A DNA stretch of 10,355 nucleotides from an uncultured Gemmatimonadota bacterium (GTDB lineage Bacteria; Gemmatimonadota; Gemmatimonadetes; Gemmatimonadales; GWC2-71-9): the NCBI GenBank assembly GCA_937961295.1, contig CALGOK010000115.1, forward strand, positions 1 through 10,355. The letters are read 5' to 3'. This document shows, piece after piece, positions 1 through 6,326 of this stretch; position 1 is the first letter of the stretch; every line of letters starts with the position of its first letter. A program made the position numbers and the translations under genes. The notes beneath the pieces were generated by a model. It was not told the DNA's origin and made no database searches. It saw nothing but the letters and a program-made list of their open reading frames with translations.

Positions 1-1
1 G

Positions 2-634
2 TACCGCAACCTGCTGCATCGCTACGTCCACCTGCAGGGCGCCGGGGAGGCGGAGACGTTCTGGGCCGGCTGCGGCGCGGTGCGGCGCGCGGCGTTCGAG
101 GCGGTGGGGGGCTTCGACACCGAGCGCTTTCCCCGGCCGCAGATCGAGGACATCGAGCTGGGCTACCGCCTGCGCGACCGCGGTGGCCGCATCCGCCTCG
201 ACCCCGCGATCCAGGGCACCCACCTCAAGCGCTGGAACTTCTGGCAGATGCTCCGCACCGACCTGCGCGATCGCGGCGTGCCGTGGATGCGCCTGCTGCT
301 CGAGCGTCGCGGCCGCAGCGAGGCCTCGCTCAACGCCACGCCGGTCGAGCGGGCGAAGGTGGCGCTCGCCGGCCTCGGCACTGCGGCGCTGCTCCTCGCC
401 CTGGTGCTCGGGAACGCCGCGGCTGCGCTCGGCGCGATGGCGGCATTCGGGCTGCTGACGATCCTGAACCTGCCGACCCTGGCGTGGTTCCTCCGCCAGC
501 GAGGCGTCGCCTTTGCCCTCGCCGTGGTCCCGCTGCAGGCCGTCTACTACGTGGGCAACGCCGTGGCGGCCGCCGTGGGCATCGCGCTGCATCTCGGCAC
601 CCGCCCTGCTTCGCTTCGCGAGGCGCCGCGATGA
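2..634 (+). CDS. Family 2 glycosyltransferase, membrane-anchored (C-terminal part)
   Basis: The reading frame is open from the window edge, so the 5' end is missing; 210 residues are visible. A GT2 acceptor-side signature is clear: FWAGCGAVRR at residues 20-29, VGGFD near 35-39, the catalytic-type ED pair at 49-50 (QIEDIELGYRL), and HLKRW at 74-78, which stands where many processive GT2 enzymes have QxxRW. After a basic linker there are about three hydrophobic segments (roughly 120-137, 140-164, 168-196), so the enzyme is probably anchored in the inner membrane with its catalytic domain in the cytoplasm. Enzymes of this build transfer a sugar from a nucleotide-sugar to a lipid carrier or growing glycan; the donor and acceptor cannot be read here. 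The GTG at position 80 is an internal valine codon, not the start. The stop TGA overlaps an ATG (ATGA at 631-634). The family call is firm and the substrate is unknown. Confidence 0.9.
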   Translation, partial: YRNLLHRYVHLQGAGEAETFWAGCGAVRRAAFEAVGGFDTERFPRPQIEDIELGYRLRDRGGRIRLDPAIQGTHLKRWNFWQMLRTDLRDRGVPWMRLLLERRGRSEASLNATPVERAKVALAGLGTAALLLALVLGNAAAALGAMAAFGLLTILNLPTLAWFLRQRGVAFALAVVPLQAVYYVGNAVAAAVGIALHLGTRPASLREAPR

Positions 635-726
635 ACGCGACCCTCGCCGCACGGGATCGCATCGGGGTAACTTGGTGCGGCGGCGACCGACCCGGTGCGC
701 CGTCGATGCGAGGAGCCACCCGATGA
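631..726 (+). CDS. Possible 31-codon bridging ORF (doubtful)
   Basis: This short frame begins at an ATG overlapping the stop of the upstream glycosyltransferase (ATGA at 631-634). It ends at a TGA overlapping the ATG of the next gene (ATGA at 723-726). A GAGG at 620-623 lies seven bases before its ATG, a good ribosome-binding distance. The peptide starts MNATLAARDRIGVTW and matches nothing I recognise. Third-codon-position GC is about 70 percent, lower than in the neighbouring genes, which argues against a conserved protein. It may be chance, or a translated spacer that keeps ribosomes loaded between the two genes. Confidence 0.22.
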   Translation: MNATLAARDRIGVTWCGGDRPGAPSMRGATR

Positions 727-1079
727 ACCAGCGCCCCACCGCCGCCGACCAGGTCGAGCTCGCCTTCGCGCCGCTGCACAAGCTGGCCATGGGCGCGGGC
801 ATCGGCGTGGCAGCGGCCATCGTGGTGTTTGTGCTCACCGCCGTGCCGCTCCTGCGCGGGCAGTCGGAGCACTGGATCGAGCTGCTCTCCGCCTACTTCG
901 CGGGGTACGAGCTCAGCTGGAACGGCGCCGTGCTCGGGGCGGCCTGGGCAGGATTCACCGGCTTCGTGCTCGGCTGGTTCTTCGCCTTCTGCCGCAACGT
1001 CCTGATGGGGATCCGGCTGATCGTGCTGCGGGCGCGCGCCGACTACGCAGCCACCCGGGACTTCCTCGACCACATCTGA
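723..1079 (+). CDS. Small two-helix membrane protein, unknown function
   Basis: The product has 118 residues, and I do not recognise its family. The start is supported by AGGAG at 711-715, seven bases before the ATG. A charged N-terminal segment of about 20 residues is followed by a hydrophobic helix (about 20-45), a hydrophilic stretch, then a second helix (about 66-90) and a basic C-terminal tail (IRLIVLRARADY). Between the helices lies LSAYFAGYELSWNGAVLG (55-72). The next gene carries the same pattern, LxxY[FL]xGYxx[ST]xxGAxLG, in the same place, so the two look like diverged tandem copies. Both follow a membrane GT2 on the same strand, probably in one transcript, which suggests a role at the inner membrane alongside glycan synthesis. 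That role is inferred only from position. Confidence 0.8.
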   Translation: MNQRPTAADQVELAFAPLHKLAMGAGIGVAAAIVVFVLTAVPLLRGQSEHWIELLSAYFAGYELSWNGAVLGAAWAGFTGFVLGWFFAFCRNVLMGIRLIVLRARADYAATRDFLDHI

Positions 1080-1105
1080 ATCGCACCGCGCCGGGAGCGT
1101 CACCG

Positions 1106-1414
1106 ATGGAACAGCTGACCAGCGAAGAGGAGCGCGAGCTCCAGCGCGTCACCCTCCGCCTCAATGCCCAGGCCTGGGGCGTCTCCTTCGGGCTCCTTCT
1201 CGGGGTCGGGCTCTTCGTCGCGACCATCGTACTGGTGGCCAAGGGCGGCCCCAACGTGGGCCAGCACCTCGGCCTCCTGCGCGAGTACCTCCCCGGCTAC
1301 CGCGTGACCGTGGCCGGCGCGTTCCTCGGGTTCATCTACGCGTTCTTCTTCGGCTACGCGCTGGGCCGCATCATCGGCGTGGTGTACAACAAGGTCGCAA
1401 CGCTGCGGCCCTAG
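1106..1414 (+). CDS. Small two-helix membrane protein, paralogue of the preceding gene
   Basis: The product has 102 residues and no family I can name. The ATG is preceded by GGGAG at 1093-1097 with an eight-base spacer, and the gap from the previous stop is only 26 bases, so it is probably cotranscribed. The N-terminus is acidic (MEQLTSEEERELQ), followed by a hydrophobic helix at about 25-47, the motif LLREYLPGYRVTVAGAFLG at 57-75, and a second helix at about 70-95 ending in a short basic tail. The motif lines up residue for residue with the one in the upstream gene (shared L, Y, GY, GA, LG), while the termini have diverged. The two products could form a heteromeric membrane pair; this is inference. 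Its stop codon TAG lies in CTAG (1411-1414), which also holds the stop of the convergent aminotransferase gene. Confidence 0.8.
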   Translation: MEQLTSEEERELQRVTLRLNAQAWGVSFGLLLGVGLFVATIVLVAKGGPNVGQHLGLLREYLPGYRVTVAGAFLGFIYAFFFGYALGRIIGVVYNKVATLRP

Positions 1415-2548
1415 CGGGCCGCGTCCGCCAGCAGGTCCGCCACCATCGCCAGCTCGTCCTCCGTGTTGAAGAGGTGGGGGGCGAGGCGGATCGATCCCTC
1501 CCGCAGCGAGCAGCTCACCCCTGCCGCCACCAGGCGCGCATGCCCGCGCGCCGTGTCTCTGCGGGAGCGCACGCACACGAGCGCGGAGCGAGGCCGGTCA
1601 CCCGGCGAGGTGATGCGCACCGCCCCCTGGGAAGCCGCGTCGCGCAGCGGCGCCGTGATCGCCCGCGCATGCGCGGCGATCACCGGGACCCCGACGTCGA
1701 GCAGCAGTTCCAGCGCGGCGTTCATCGCCACGAAATCCTGCACCGGGAGCGTGTACACCTCGAACCGGCGCGCGTCGGGCCAGGGCTCCGGGTCGTAGGC
1801 GGTCAGCTGCGAGTAGTCGTCGGTGCCGCGGAACGCGGCCCAGCCCGCGAAGGACGTGGAGGAACCCGGTGCCCCACGGCGAGAGGAGCCACTTCTGTGC
1901 CCCGCTGGCGAGGAAGTCGACCGGGGTGCGCCGGACGTCGACCGGCACCTGTCCCATCCCCTGGATCGCGTCGACGATGAGCCACGTCCCGGTCGCCCGG
2001 GTGGCGCGGGACAGCGCCTCGAGATCCACCGTGTACCCGGTGCTGAACTGGGTGAGGGAGACGCAGACTCCGCGGACCCTCGGCTCGCCGAGCCGTGCCA
2101 TCAGCCGCGCCTCGTCCGGCCAGCCGTTCTCCGTCACCGGAATCCGCTCCAGCACGACACCGTCGCGTCCACGCGCCAGCCACGGATAGATGTTGGTCGG
2201 GAACTCGCGGTCGAAGGTGAGGATCACGTCGCCGCGCTCCAGTGGCAGCGCCCACGCCGCGACATTGATCCCGGTGGTGGTGTTGGGCATCAGGGCGATC
2301 TCGTCCGCGTCGGCCCCGATCAGCTGCGCGGCGAGGGCCCGGGAGCGGTCGAGTGTCGCGTTCGCCCGCTCGACCGTCCAGCGCACCGGATCGCCACGAT
2401 CGCGATTGGCCTCCTCCAGGGCGCGCAGCGCACTGGCCGGCTGCGGCCCGGTGGAGGCGCTGTTGAGGTAGGCGCCGCGCGACGTCACCGCGGCGAACTC
2501 CCGATCGCGGAGCTCCGCCAGGGTGGTGGACGATGTCGCCGGCGTCAC
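1411..2548 (-). pseudogene. Class V aminotransferase (NifS/epimerase-like), frameshifted
   Basis: This is a fold-type I PLP enzyme of the class V aminotransferase group, which includes cysteine desulfurases and isopenicillin-N-epimerase-like proteins. From a GTG at 2548 the first frame gives about 232 good residues: AYLNSASTGP (26-35), MPNTTTGINVAAW (87-99), the PLP-contacting IVDAIQG (191-197, Asp193 and Gln196), and SGAQKW with the Schiff-base lysine at 219. After GTGFLHV (ending about 1853) the homology leaves this frame. It resumes in another frame from FAGWAAFRGTDDYSQLT (about 1851 down to 1411). Switching requires skipping one base, equivalent to a deletion of 3n+2 bases. About 10-12 residues normally found between GTGFLxV and the GWxxF segment are absent, so a real short deletion is likelier than a single-base error, although an assembly artefact is possible. 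The GTG overlaps the stop of the glycosyltransferase before it, with no Shine-Dalgarno of its own. If intact it might have made or modified an amino sugar or other small metabolite for the glycan; the substrate is not predictable. Confidence 0.8.
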
Positions 2549-3726
2549 GAGCGGCCGTGCGCGGCGGCGAGCGCGCGCAGGTCGTCCACCACGCGGCGCC
2601 AGGTGAACCGCTGCTCGACCCTGGTGCGTGCCGCATCGCCCAGCCGTCGCGCGAGCACCGGATCGTTGAGGAGATGGCGCACCGCGTCGGCGGCGGGTTC
2701 CGGATCACCCGGGGTGACGAGCATTCCCGTCTCGCCCTCGGCGACGGCGTCGGCAATCCCTCCGCTCGCCCCGGCCACCACCGGCACCCCGCACGCCCCG
2801 GCCTCCAGCAGCGCGATGCCGAACCCCTCCGCATCGAGGCCCACCTCGCGCGAGAGGCCGAGATACACCTCTGCCATCGCGAACGCCCCCGGGAGCTCGT
2901 CGTCGCCGACGTCGCTGAGGATGTGCACGCGGTCGGCCACGCCGAGCTCCTCGGCCAGCGCGATGAGCGCGTCGCCGTACGTGCCGCGTCCGATGACGGC
3001 ATAGCGCAGGTCGGGATGCTCATCGACGAGCCGTGCCAGCACCTCGATGCCGGTGTCGATCCCCTTGTGCGGCACCAGGCGCGCGACCGTCACCAGCCAG
3101 CGGCCCTCGGGGAGGTCGCGGCGAGCCCGGAACGCGCGCGCGGCCTCGGGGTCGGGACGGAAGCGATCGGGATCGGTGCCGAGCGGCACCACGGTCACGC
3201 GTTCGGCCGCGGCGTCGAGGCGAAGCTCCGCGAGCAACTGCCGGCAGAGATCGGCGGTCCACCTCGAGTTGGCCACGATCGCCGCTGCGGAATCGAACAG
3301 CGGCTTGTAGGTCCGGCGCTTGAGCCCCGACCGCCGCAACTTGGGCCGGATCTGGAGCAAGTCCCCGCCGTGGAGCAAGATGCCGTACGGCAACCCCACC
3401 CGCTCCCATGCCCACTTTGCCGGGTACCCCGCGGGCCGGATGTTGCCGCACCACGCAAATCGCGCCGCCGGGTCCCGCCCCAGCGACGCCGCGCGGCGCG
3501 ACCACAGCAGCAAGCCCTGGAGCGTCTTGAGCCGGTGTGTCGAGATCGGCAGGCGGTCGACCCGATTGGGAAGCGCGCGGTCGACCTCATCCTGATCGGC
3601 CACCGTGCCGGTCGAGACCACCAGCGACTCCGGGGGATAGCCCCGGGCGAGCTCCTCCATCCAGCGCGAGATCCCGCCGCCGAGCGGGGGAAAATCGTAG
3701 GTGAACAGGAGGTCGTGGGTCGGCAC
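2545..3726 (-). CDS. Family 4 glycosyltransferase (GT-B fold, PimB/WcaL-like)
   Basis: The product has 393 residues, a usual length for retaining GT4 enzymes with two Rossmann domains. The start is a GTG with GGAGG at 3735-3739 on the minus strand and an eight-base spacer. The N-terminal domain opens with DLLFTYDFPPLGGGISRW, where the glycine-rich loop (16-18) binds the acceptor or donor phosphate. HGGD (119-122) and NSRWT (153-157) follow. In the donor domain are VARLVPHKG (214-222) and the nucleotide-sugar-binding EX7E motif (EGFGIALLE, Glu300 and Glu308), followed by AGACGVPVVAGASGGIADAV. The DFPPLGGG opening resembles mannosyl- and glucosyltransferases acting on lipid or polysaccharide acceptors, but the sugar is not determined. 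There are no membrane segments, so it is cytosolic or peripheral. Its TGA overlaps the GTG of the aminotransferase downstream (GTGA, 2545-2548), which indicates translational coupling. The divergent neighbour begins 140 bases away. Confidence 0.93.
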   Translation of the reverse strand: MPTHDLLFTYDFPPLGGGISRWMEELARGYPPESLVVSTGTVADQDEVDRALPNRVDRLPISTHRLKTLQGLLLWSRRAASLGRDPAARFAWCGNIRPAGYPAKWAWERVGLPYGILLHGGDLLQIRPKLRRSGLKRRTYKPLFDSAAAIVANSRWTADLCRQLLAELRLDAAAERVTVVPLGTDPDRFRPDPEAARAFRARRDLPEGRWLVTVARLVPHKGIDTGIEVLARLVDEHPDLRYAVIGRGTYGDALIALAEELGVADRVHILSDVGDDELPGAFAMAEVYLGLSREVGLDAEGFGIALLEAGACGVPVVAGASGGIADAVAEGETGMLVTPGDPEPAADAVRHLLNDPVLARRLGDAARTRVEQRFTWRRVVDDLRALAAAHGRS

Positions 3727-3801
3727 GAGACGGGCCTCCGGGCGAGGTGTCGGGAATCCCGAAAGCTAGCGAGTCAGCACCGGCCCCGGGTCCGGTCCGG
3801 C

Positions 3802-3830
3802 TTGCCGGGCCGCACCATCACCGCTAGGGT
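3802..3830 (+). promoter_or_regulatory. Candidate sigma-70-type promoter
   Basis: TTGCCG (3802-3807) and TAGGGT (3825-3830) are separated by exactly 17 bases, a normal housekeeping spacing, and lie 37 bases before the ATG at 3867. The -10 hexamer keeps the first two bases and final T of the consensus. It sits in the 140-base divergent gap between a glycosyltransferase and the beta-barrel genes. The call rests on pattern only, and GC-rich genomes often use degenerate hexamers. Confidence 0.38.
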
Positions 3831-3866
3831 GGCAGGCGTGGCTCCCCACCAGCCCCCGGAGGCTCG

Positions 3867-4478
3867 ATGTCGCGCCGTGCCGTCCCGATCACCCTCGTCG
3901 GTGCACTGGCTTGCCTGCCGCTCCTCCTTCCGGCGCAGCTGCGGGTGAGCGCGGTGGGTGGCGGCGTCAGCGCCACCTTTCACCAGGAGATCGAGGGGCG
4001 CGCCACCGATGGGGTCGAGCGGCGGACCGGGTTCGCCCTCGGCTTCGGCGTCCGCCGCCCCCTGCGCGGACGGCTTTCGCTTGCCGCCGAGGGCCTCTAC
4101 CTGACCAAGGGTGGCGGCGACCCCGGCAGCACCGCGTCACTGCGGTTCGGGTACCTCGCCATTCCAGTCCTCGCGCGCCTCGACCTGGGCCAGGGAGCCG
4201 GCCCCCGGCCGTGGGTCGCCGCCGGACCGATGGCGGCGGTGATGCTCTCGTGCACGCTCAGCGACGGCGACCTGTTCACCGAGTCCTGCGACGAGGCCTA
4301 TGGCCCGGATGCCGGCTACCGGACCTTCGACTTCGGCGTTGCCGCGTCAACCGGCCTGCAGTACCGCGACGTCGCACTGGTCGCCCGCTACGAGCACGGA
4401 CTCGCGAACATCGACGAGGCCGCCGGGTTCACGGCCCGCAATCGCGCCCTCCTGCTCCTGGTGACCATCGACCTCTGA
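3867..4478 (+). CDS. Outer-membrane beta-barrel protein (porin-like family)
   Basis: The product has 203 residues with an N-terminal signal peptide: basic MSRR, a hydrophobic core, and a cleavage-type LPAQ around 21-24. The mature part has alternating short amphipathic strands typical of small eight-stranded barrels of the OmpA-like/OMP_b-brl type: AVGGGVSATF, GFALGFGVRRPL, LSLAAEGLYLTKG, FGYLAIPVLARLDL (94-107), RPWVAAGPMAAVM and ALLLLVTIDL at the C-terminus. GGAGG at 3858-3862 precedes the ATG by only four bases, a tight but usable spacing. Two cysteines (129 and 141) fall in one predicted extracellular loop and could form a disulfide. The next gene is a clear paralogue with its own loop cysteine pair. 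The role is unknown; such barrels serve as adhesion, structural or sensing proteins in many Gram-negative groups. Placement among glycan genes may reflect a shared surface role or mere adjacency. Confidence 0.85.
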   Translation: MSRRAVPITLVGALACLPLLLPAQLRVSAVGGGVSATFHQEIEGRATDGVERRTGFALGFGVRRPLRGRLSLAAEGLYLTKGGGDPGSTASLRFGYLAIPVLARLDLGQGAGPRPWVAAGPMAAVMLSCTLSDGDLFTESCDEAYGPDAGYRTFDFGVAASTGLQYRDVALVARYEHGLANIDEAAGFTARNRALLLLVTIDL

Positions 4479-4540
4479 GCCCGGTAGAGATATCTTGGCC
4501 ACCGGCCGGGCGCCCCCGCCGGGCCCGATGAAACCGAAAT

Positions 4541-4546
4541 GGAGAA
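4541..4546 (+). promoter_or_regulatory. Ribosome binding site that fixes the start at 4554
   Basis: GGAGAA lies seven bases before the ATG at 4554. The earlier in-frame ATG at 4539 overlaps this site and has no good Shine-Dalgarno of its own, so translation most likely begins at 4554. Confidence 0.65.
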
Positions 4547-4553
4547 CCAGCAC

Positions 4554-5171
4554 ATGACGTCTCGCAGTCTCGCAGCCGCCGCCCTGCTCGTCCTCGGTGC
4601 CGCCTCGGCACAGGCCCAGGCACCCACCTTCGGCGTGCTCGGCGGCCTCACCTCGAGCAAGGTGACGGTCGATGGTGAGGGCATCTCGATCACCCTCGAT
4701 TCGCGCACCGGCTTCGCGGCCGGCCTCTCCGCCCGCTTCCCGCTCTCCGCGATGCTCGGCCTGGAGATCGACGGGATGTACGCACAGAAGGGCTTCAAGA
4801 TCTCCGACGGCGAGGACAGCGCGGAGCTCAAGCTCGGCTATCTCGAGATCCCGGTGCTGCTCAACTACGAGCTCGGCGGCAGCAGCACCCGGCCGTTCCT
4901 CCTCGGCGGCGCCACAGCCAGCATCAAGGCGGGATGCGATGTCGTCGCCACCAGCGGCGGCGTCTCGGCTTCAGCCGACTGCGAGGAGATCACCGATGGC
5001 GAGCAGAACGCCCTCGACCTCGGCCTCACGGTCGGCGGTGGGGTGGCCTTCAATCGCTTCTCGGTCCAGGCGCGCTACACCGTCGGCATGTCCGAGATCT
5101 TCGACGACAACGACGACTCGGTGACGAGCAAGAACCGCGCGCTGTTCCTGCTGGCCGGCTTCTCGTTCTAA
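4554..5171 (+). CDS. Outer-membrane beta-barrel protein, paralogue of the preceding gene
   Basis: The product has 205 residues counting from the ATG at 4554. A standard signal peptide (MTSRSLAAAALLVLGAASAQA) is followed by alternating strands: TFGVLGGLTSSKV, GFAAGLSARFPL, LGLEIDGMYAQKGF, LKLGYLEIPVLLNYEL (92-107), RPFLLGGATASIKAG, FSVQARYTVGMSEIF and the closing ALFLLAGFSF with a C-terminal phenylalanine, the usual recognition end for the BAM assembly machinery. The GYLxIPVL strand and the NRALxLL closing strand match the upstream barrel at almost identical positions. Cys128 and Cys143 bracket an acidic loop, paralleling the pair in the upstream protein. The loops are very acidic (ISDGEDSAE, FDDNDDS), which could bind divalent cations; that is speculation. 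The gap to the previous gene is 75 bases and GC-rich with several short inverted repeats, so cotranscription with attenuation is possible. The stop TAA directly abuts the heptamer hairpin element that follows. Confidence 0.87.
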   Translation: MTSRSLAAAALLVLGAASAQAQAPTFGVLGGLTSSKVTVDGEGISITLDSRTGFAAGLSARFPLSAMLGLEIDGMYAQKGFKISDGEDSAELKLGYLEIPVLLNYELGGSSTRPFLLGGATASIKAGCDVVATSGGVSASADCEEITDGEQNALDLGLTVGGGVAFNRFSVQARYTVGMSEIFDDNDDSVTSKNRALFLLAGFSF

Positions 5172-5174
5172 AGA

Positions 5175-5243
5175 GATTCGCGACTCGAGACTGGAGATTG
5201 GAGGAACACCCTCGAATCTCCAGTCTCGAATCGCGATTCTCGT
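5175..5243. repeat. Heptamer-built inverted-repeat element, copy 1 (GAYTSGA type)
   Basis: The gap between two convergent genes is filled by this element. The left arm holds four exact-phase 7-base units on the plus strand (5175-5202), for example GACTGGA and GATTGGA. After a short spacer (about 5203-5211) the right arm holds four units on the minus strand (5239 down to 5212), plus a capping TAGACGA. The arms pair over about 28 positions with three mismatches, giving a strong hairpin. Positions 5209-5245 match copy 2 (7259-7295) at 34 of 37 bases. The right end provides the TAG stop of the convergent glycosyltransferase. It may act as a bidirectional terminator, although no T-tract is visible. 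Confidence 0.85.
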
Positions 5244-6326
5244 CTAGTCCGTCAGCTCCCGCACCAGCCGGTCGTACCCCTCCTCCATCGCCGCCAGCGG
5301 GAACCGCGCGGCAATCCGTGAACGGGCGGCGGCACCGAGTCGCTCCCGACGCGTGCGATCGGAAAGCCACGCCGCGACGATTCGCGACAGGGCATCCGCA
5401 TCACCCGGGGCGAAGGTGATTCCTGCATCACCCAGCACCTCGGGGGTCGCGCCATCGGCGGCGCCAACCACCGCACAGCCCAGCGCCATCGCCTCGGCCA
5501 CGACATTCGGGAACAGTTCCTTCGGCGACGGCTGCACCACGAGGTCCGCGGCCTGCATCGCCTCGTGGAGCGCCGAAGGGTCGAGGTGACCGGCCTGCAC
5601 CACGCTGACGCCCAGGGCTCCGGCTCGGGTGGCAAGGTCCGCGGCGAGTGGTCCGTCGCCCGCGAGCACCCACGTGGCCCCGGTCGCGGCGAGCGCCTCC
5701 AGCACCACAGTGGGCGACTTCTCTGCGAGCAGCGCCCCTGCGGTGAGGACGACCGGCGCGTCGGTCCCGACGTCATGTCGGGCGCGCCAGCGGATCCTCG
5801 CCTCGGGATCCGGTGCCAGCGCCGCCAGGTCGAAGCCGTTCGGGATGGTCACCTCACGGCGCACCCGGAGCCACGGCATCCCCGTGCGCAGGCGCTCCGC
5901 ACCGAACCGGCTCTGTTGCACCACGGCGGCGAGGCCGCCAAACAGCCAGCGTTGCAGCACGTCGGGTGGCACGTCGCGGCGGGAGAGGTTGTACCGCCAC
6001 GCGATGGCGCGCCGCCGCAGCAGCGAAGCGTAGCGGGCAATCCGGACGTCGCGCGGCGAATCGGCGAGGACCACCCGGGTGCGATGGGCATCGAGCAGCC
6101 GTCGCACCGCGCCCACTTCGCGGCGACCGGTGTCGCCTGTCGGCACGTGGTGCACCGTGACCCCGGGCTGTGCCAGCCGCTCGGCCACCTCCGCATCACC
6201 GGCCACCATCACCACATCGTGCCCGCGGCGGTGGAGTCCCGCGGCGATCTTGCGAAACGAGGTGCCCGAGCCGCGCCAGCCCGGGGTGGTGAGCAGGAGG
6301 GCGACCCGGGTGCCCGGTGCCGTCAC
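5244..6326 (-). CDS. Family 4 glycosyltransferase (GT-B fold)
   Basis: The product has 360 residues. The chosen start is a GTG at 6326, whose last bases overlap the TGA of the upstream GT2 gene (GTGA, 6323-6326). No Shine-Dalgarno is visible, so translation probably relies on re-initiation. The frame is open further upstream, but that extension runs through the GT2 gene and lacks family character. The N-terminus is a Rossmann strand with a glycine loop (RVALLLTTPGWRGSGTSFRKIA, 7-28). A middle segment NLSRRDVPPDV and the interdomain IPNGFD (161-166) follow. In the donor domain are LTAGALLAEKSP (194-205, including the usual donor-phosphate lysine) and the EX7E motif ELFPNVVAE (Glu270, Glu278), then TPEVLGDAGITFAPGD. 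It is a soluble cytoplasmic enzyme, probably a retaining transferase; donor and acceptor are unknown. The TAG stop lies at the edge of heptamer repeat copy 1. Confidence 0.92.
   Translation of the reverse strand: MTAPGTRVALLLTTPGWRGSGTSFRKIAAGLHRRGHDVVMVAGDAEVAERLAQPGVTVHHVPTGDTGRREVGAVRRLLDAHRTRVVLADSPRDVRIARYASLLRRRAIAWRYNLSRRDVPPDVLQRWLFGGLAAVVQQSRFGAERLRTGMPWLRVRREVTIPNGFDLAALAPDPEARIRWRARHDVGTDAPVVLTAGALLAEKSPTVVLEALAATGATWVLAGDGPLAADLATRAGALGVSVVQAGHLDPSALHEAMQAADLVVQPSPKELFPNVVAEAMALGCAVVGAADGATPEVLGDAGITFAPGDADALSRIVAAWLSDRTRRERLGAAARSRIAARFPLAAMEEGYDRLVRELTD

Noticed and set aside
330..1103. Long open frame on the minus strand opposite the GT2 and first small membrane gene
   Set aside because: The product is arginine/proline/glycine-rich with no recognisable domain, which is typical of antisense frames in GC-rich DNA; the plus-strand genes have ribosome sites and clear domains.
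1803..3023. Long minus-strand open frame across the GT4 and aminotransferase genes
   Set aside because: It runs out of frame through two recognisable genes and encodes low-complexity Arg/Ala-rich sequence.
2533..3948. Very long plus-strand open frame (over 470 codons)
   Set aside because: It is antisense to the GT4 gene, with His/Arg/Pro-rich composition and no domain; the GT4 frame has complete motifs.
4461..4490. Possible promoter (GTGACC, 18 bases, TAGAGA) before the second beta-barrel
   Set aside because: Both hexamers are weak and the -35 lies in the preceding gene; this is not distinguishable from chance.
4500..4530. GC-rich inverted repeats between the two beta-barrel genes as an intrinsic terminator
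   Set aside because: Several overlapping short stems are possible, but there is no T-tract and the downstream paralogue probably shares the transcript.
4539..4553. ATG at 4539 as start of the second beta-barrel
   Set aside because: It overlaps the ribosome binding site of the ATG at 4554 and would add a non-hydrophobic MENQH to the signal peptide.
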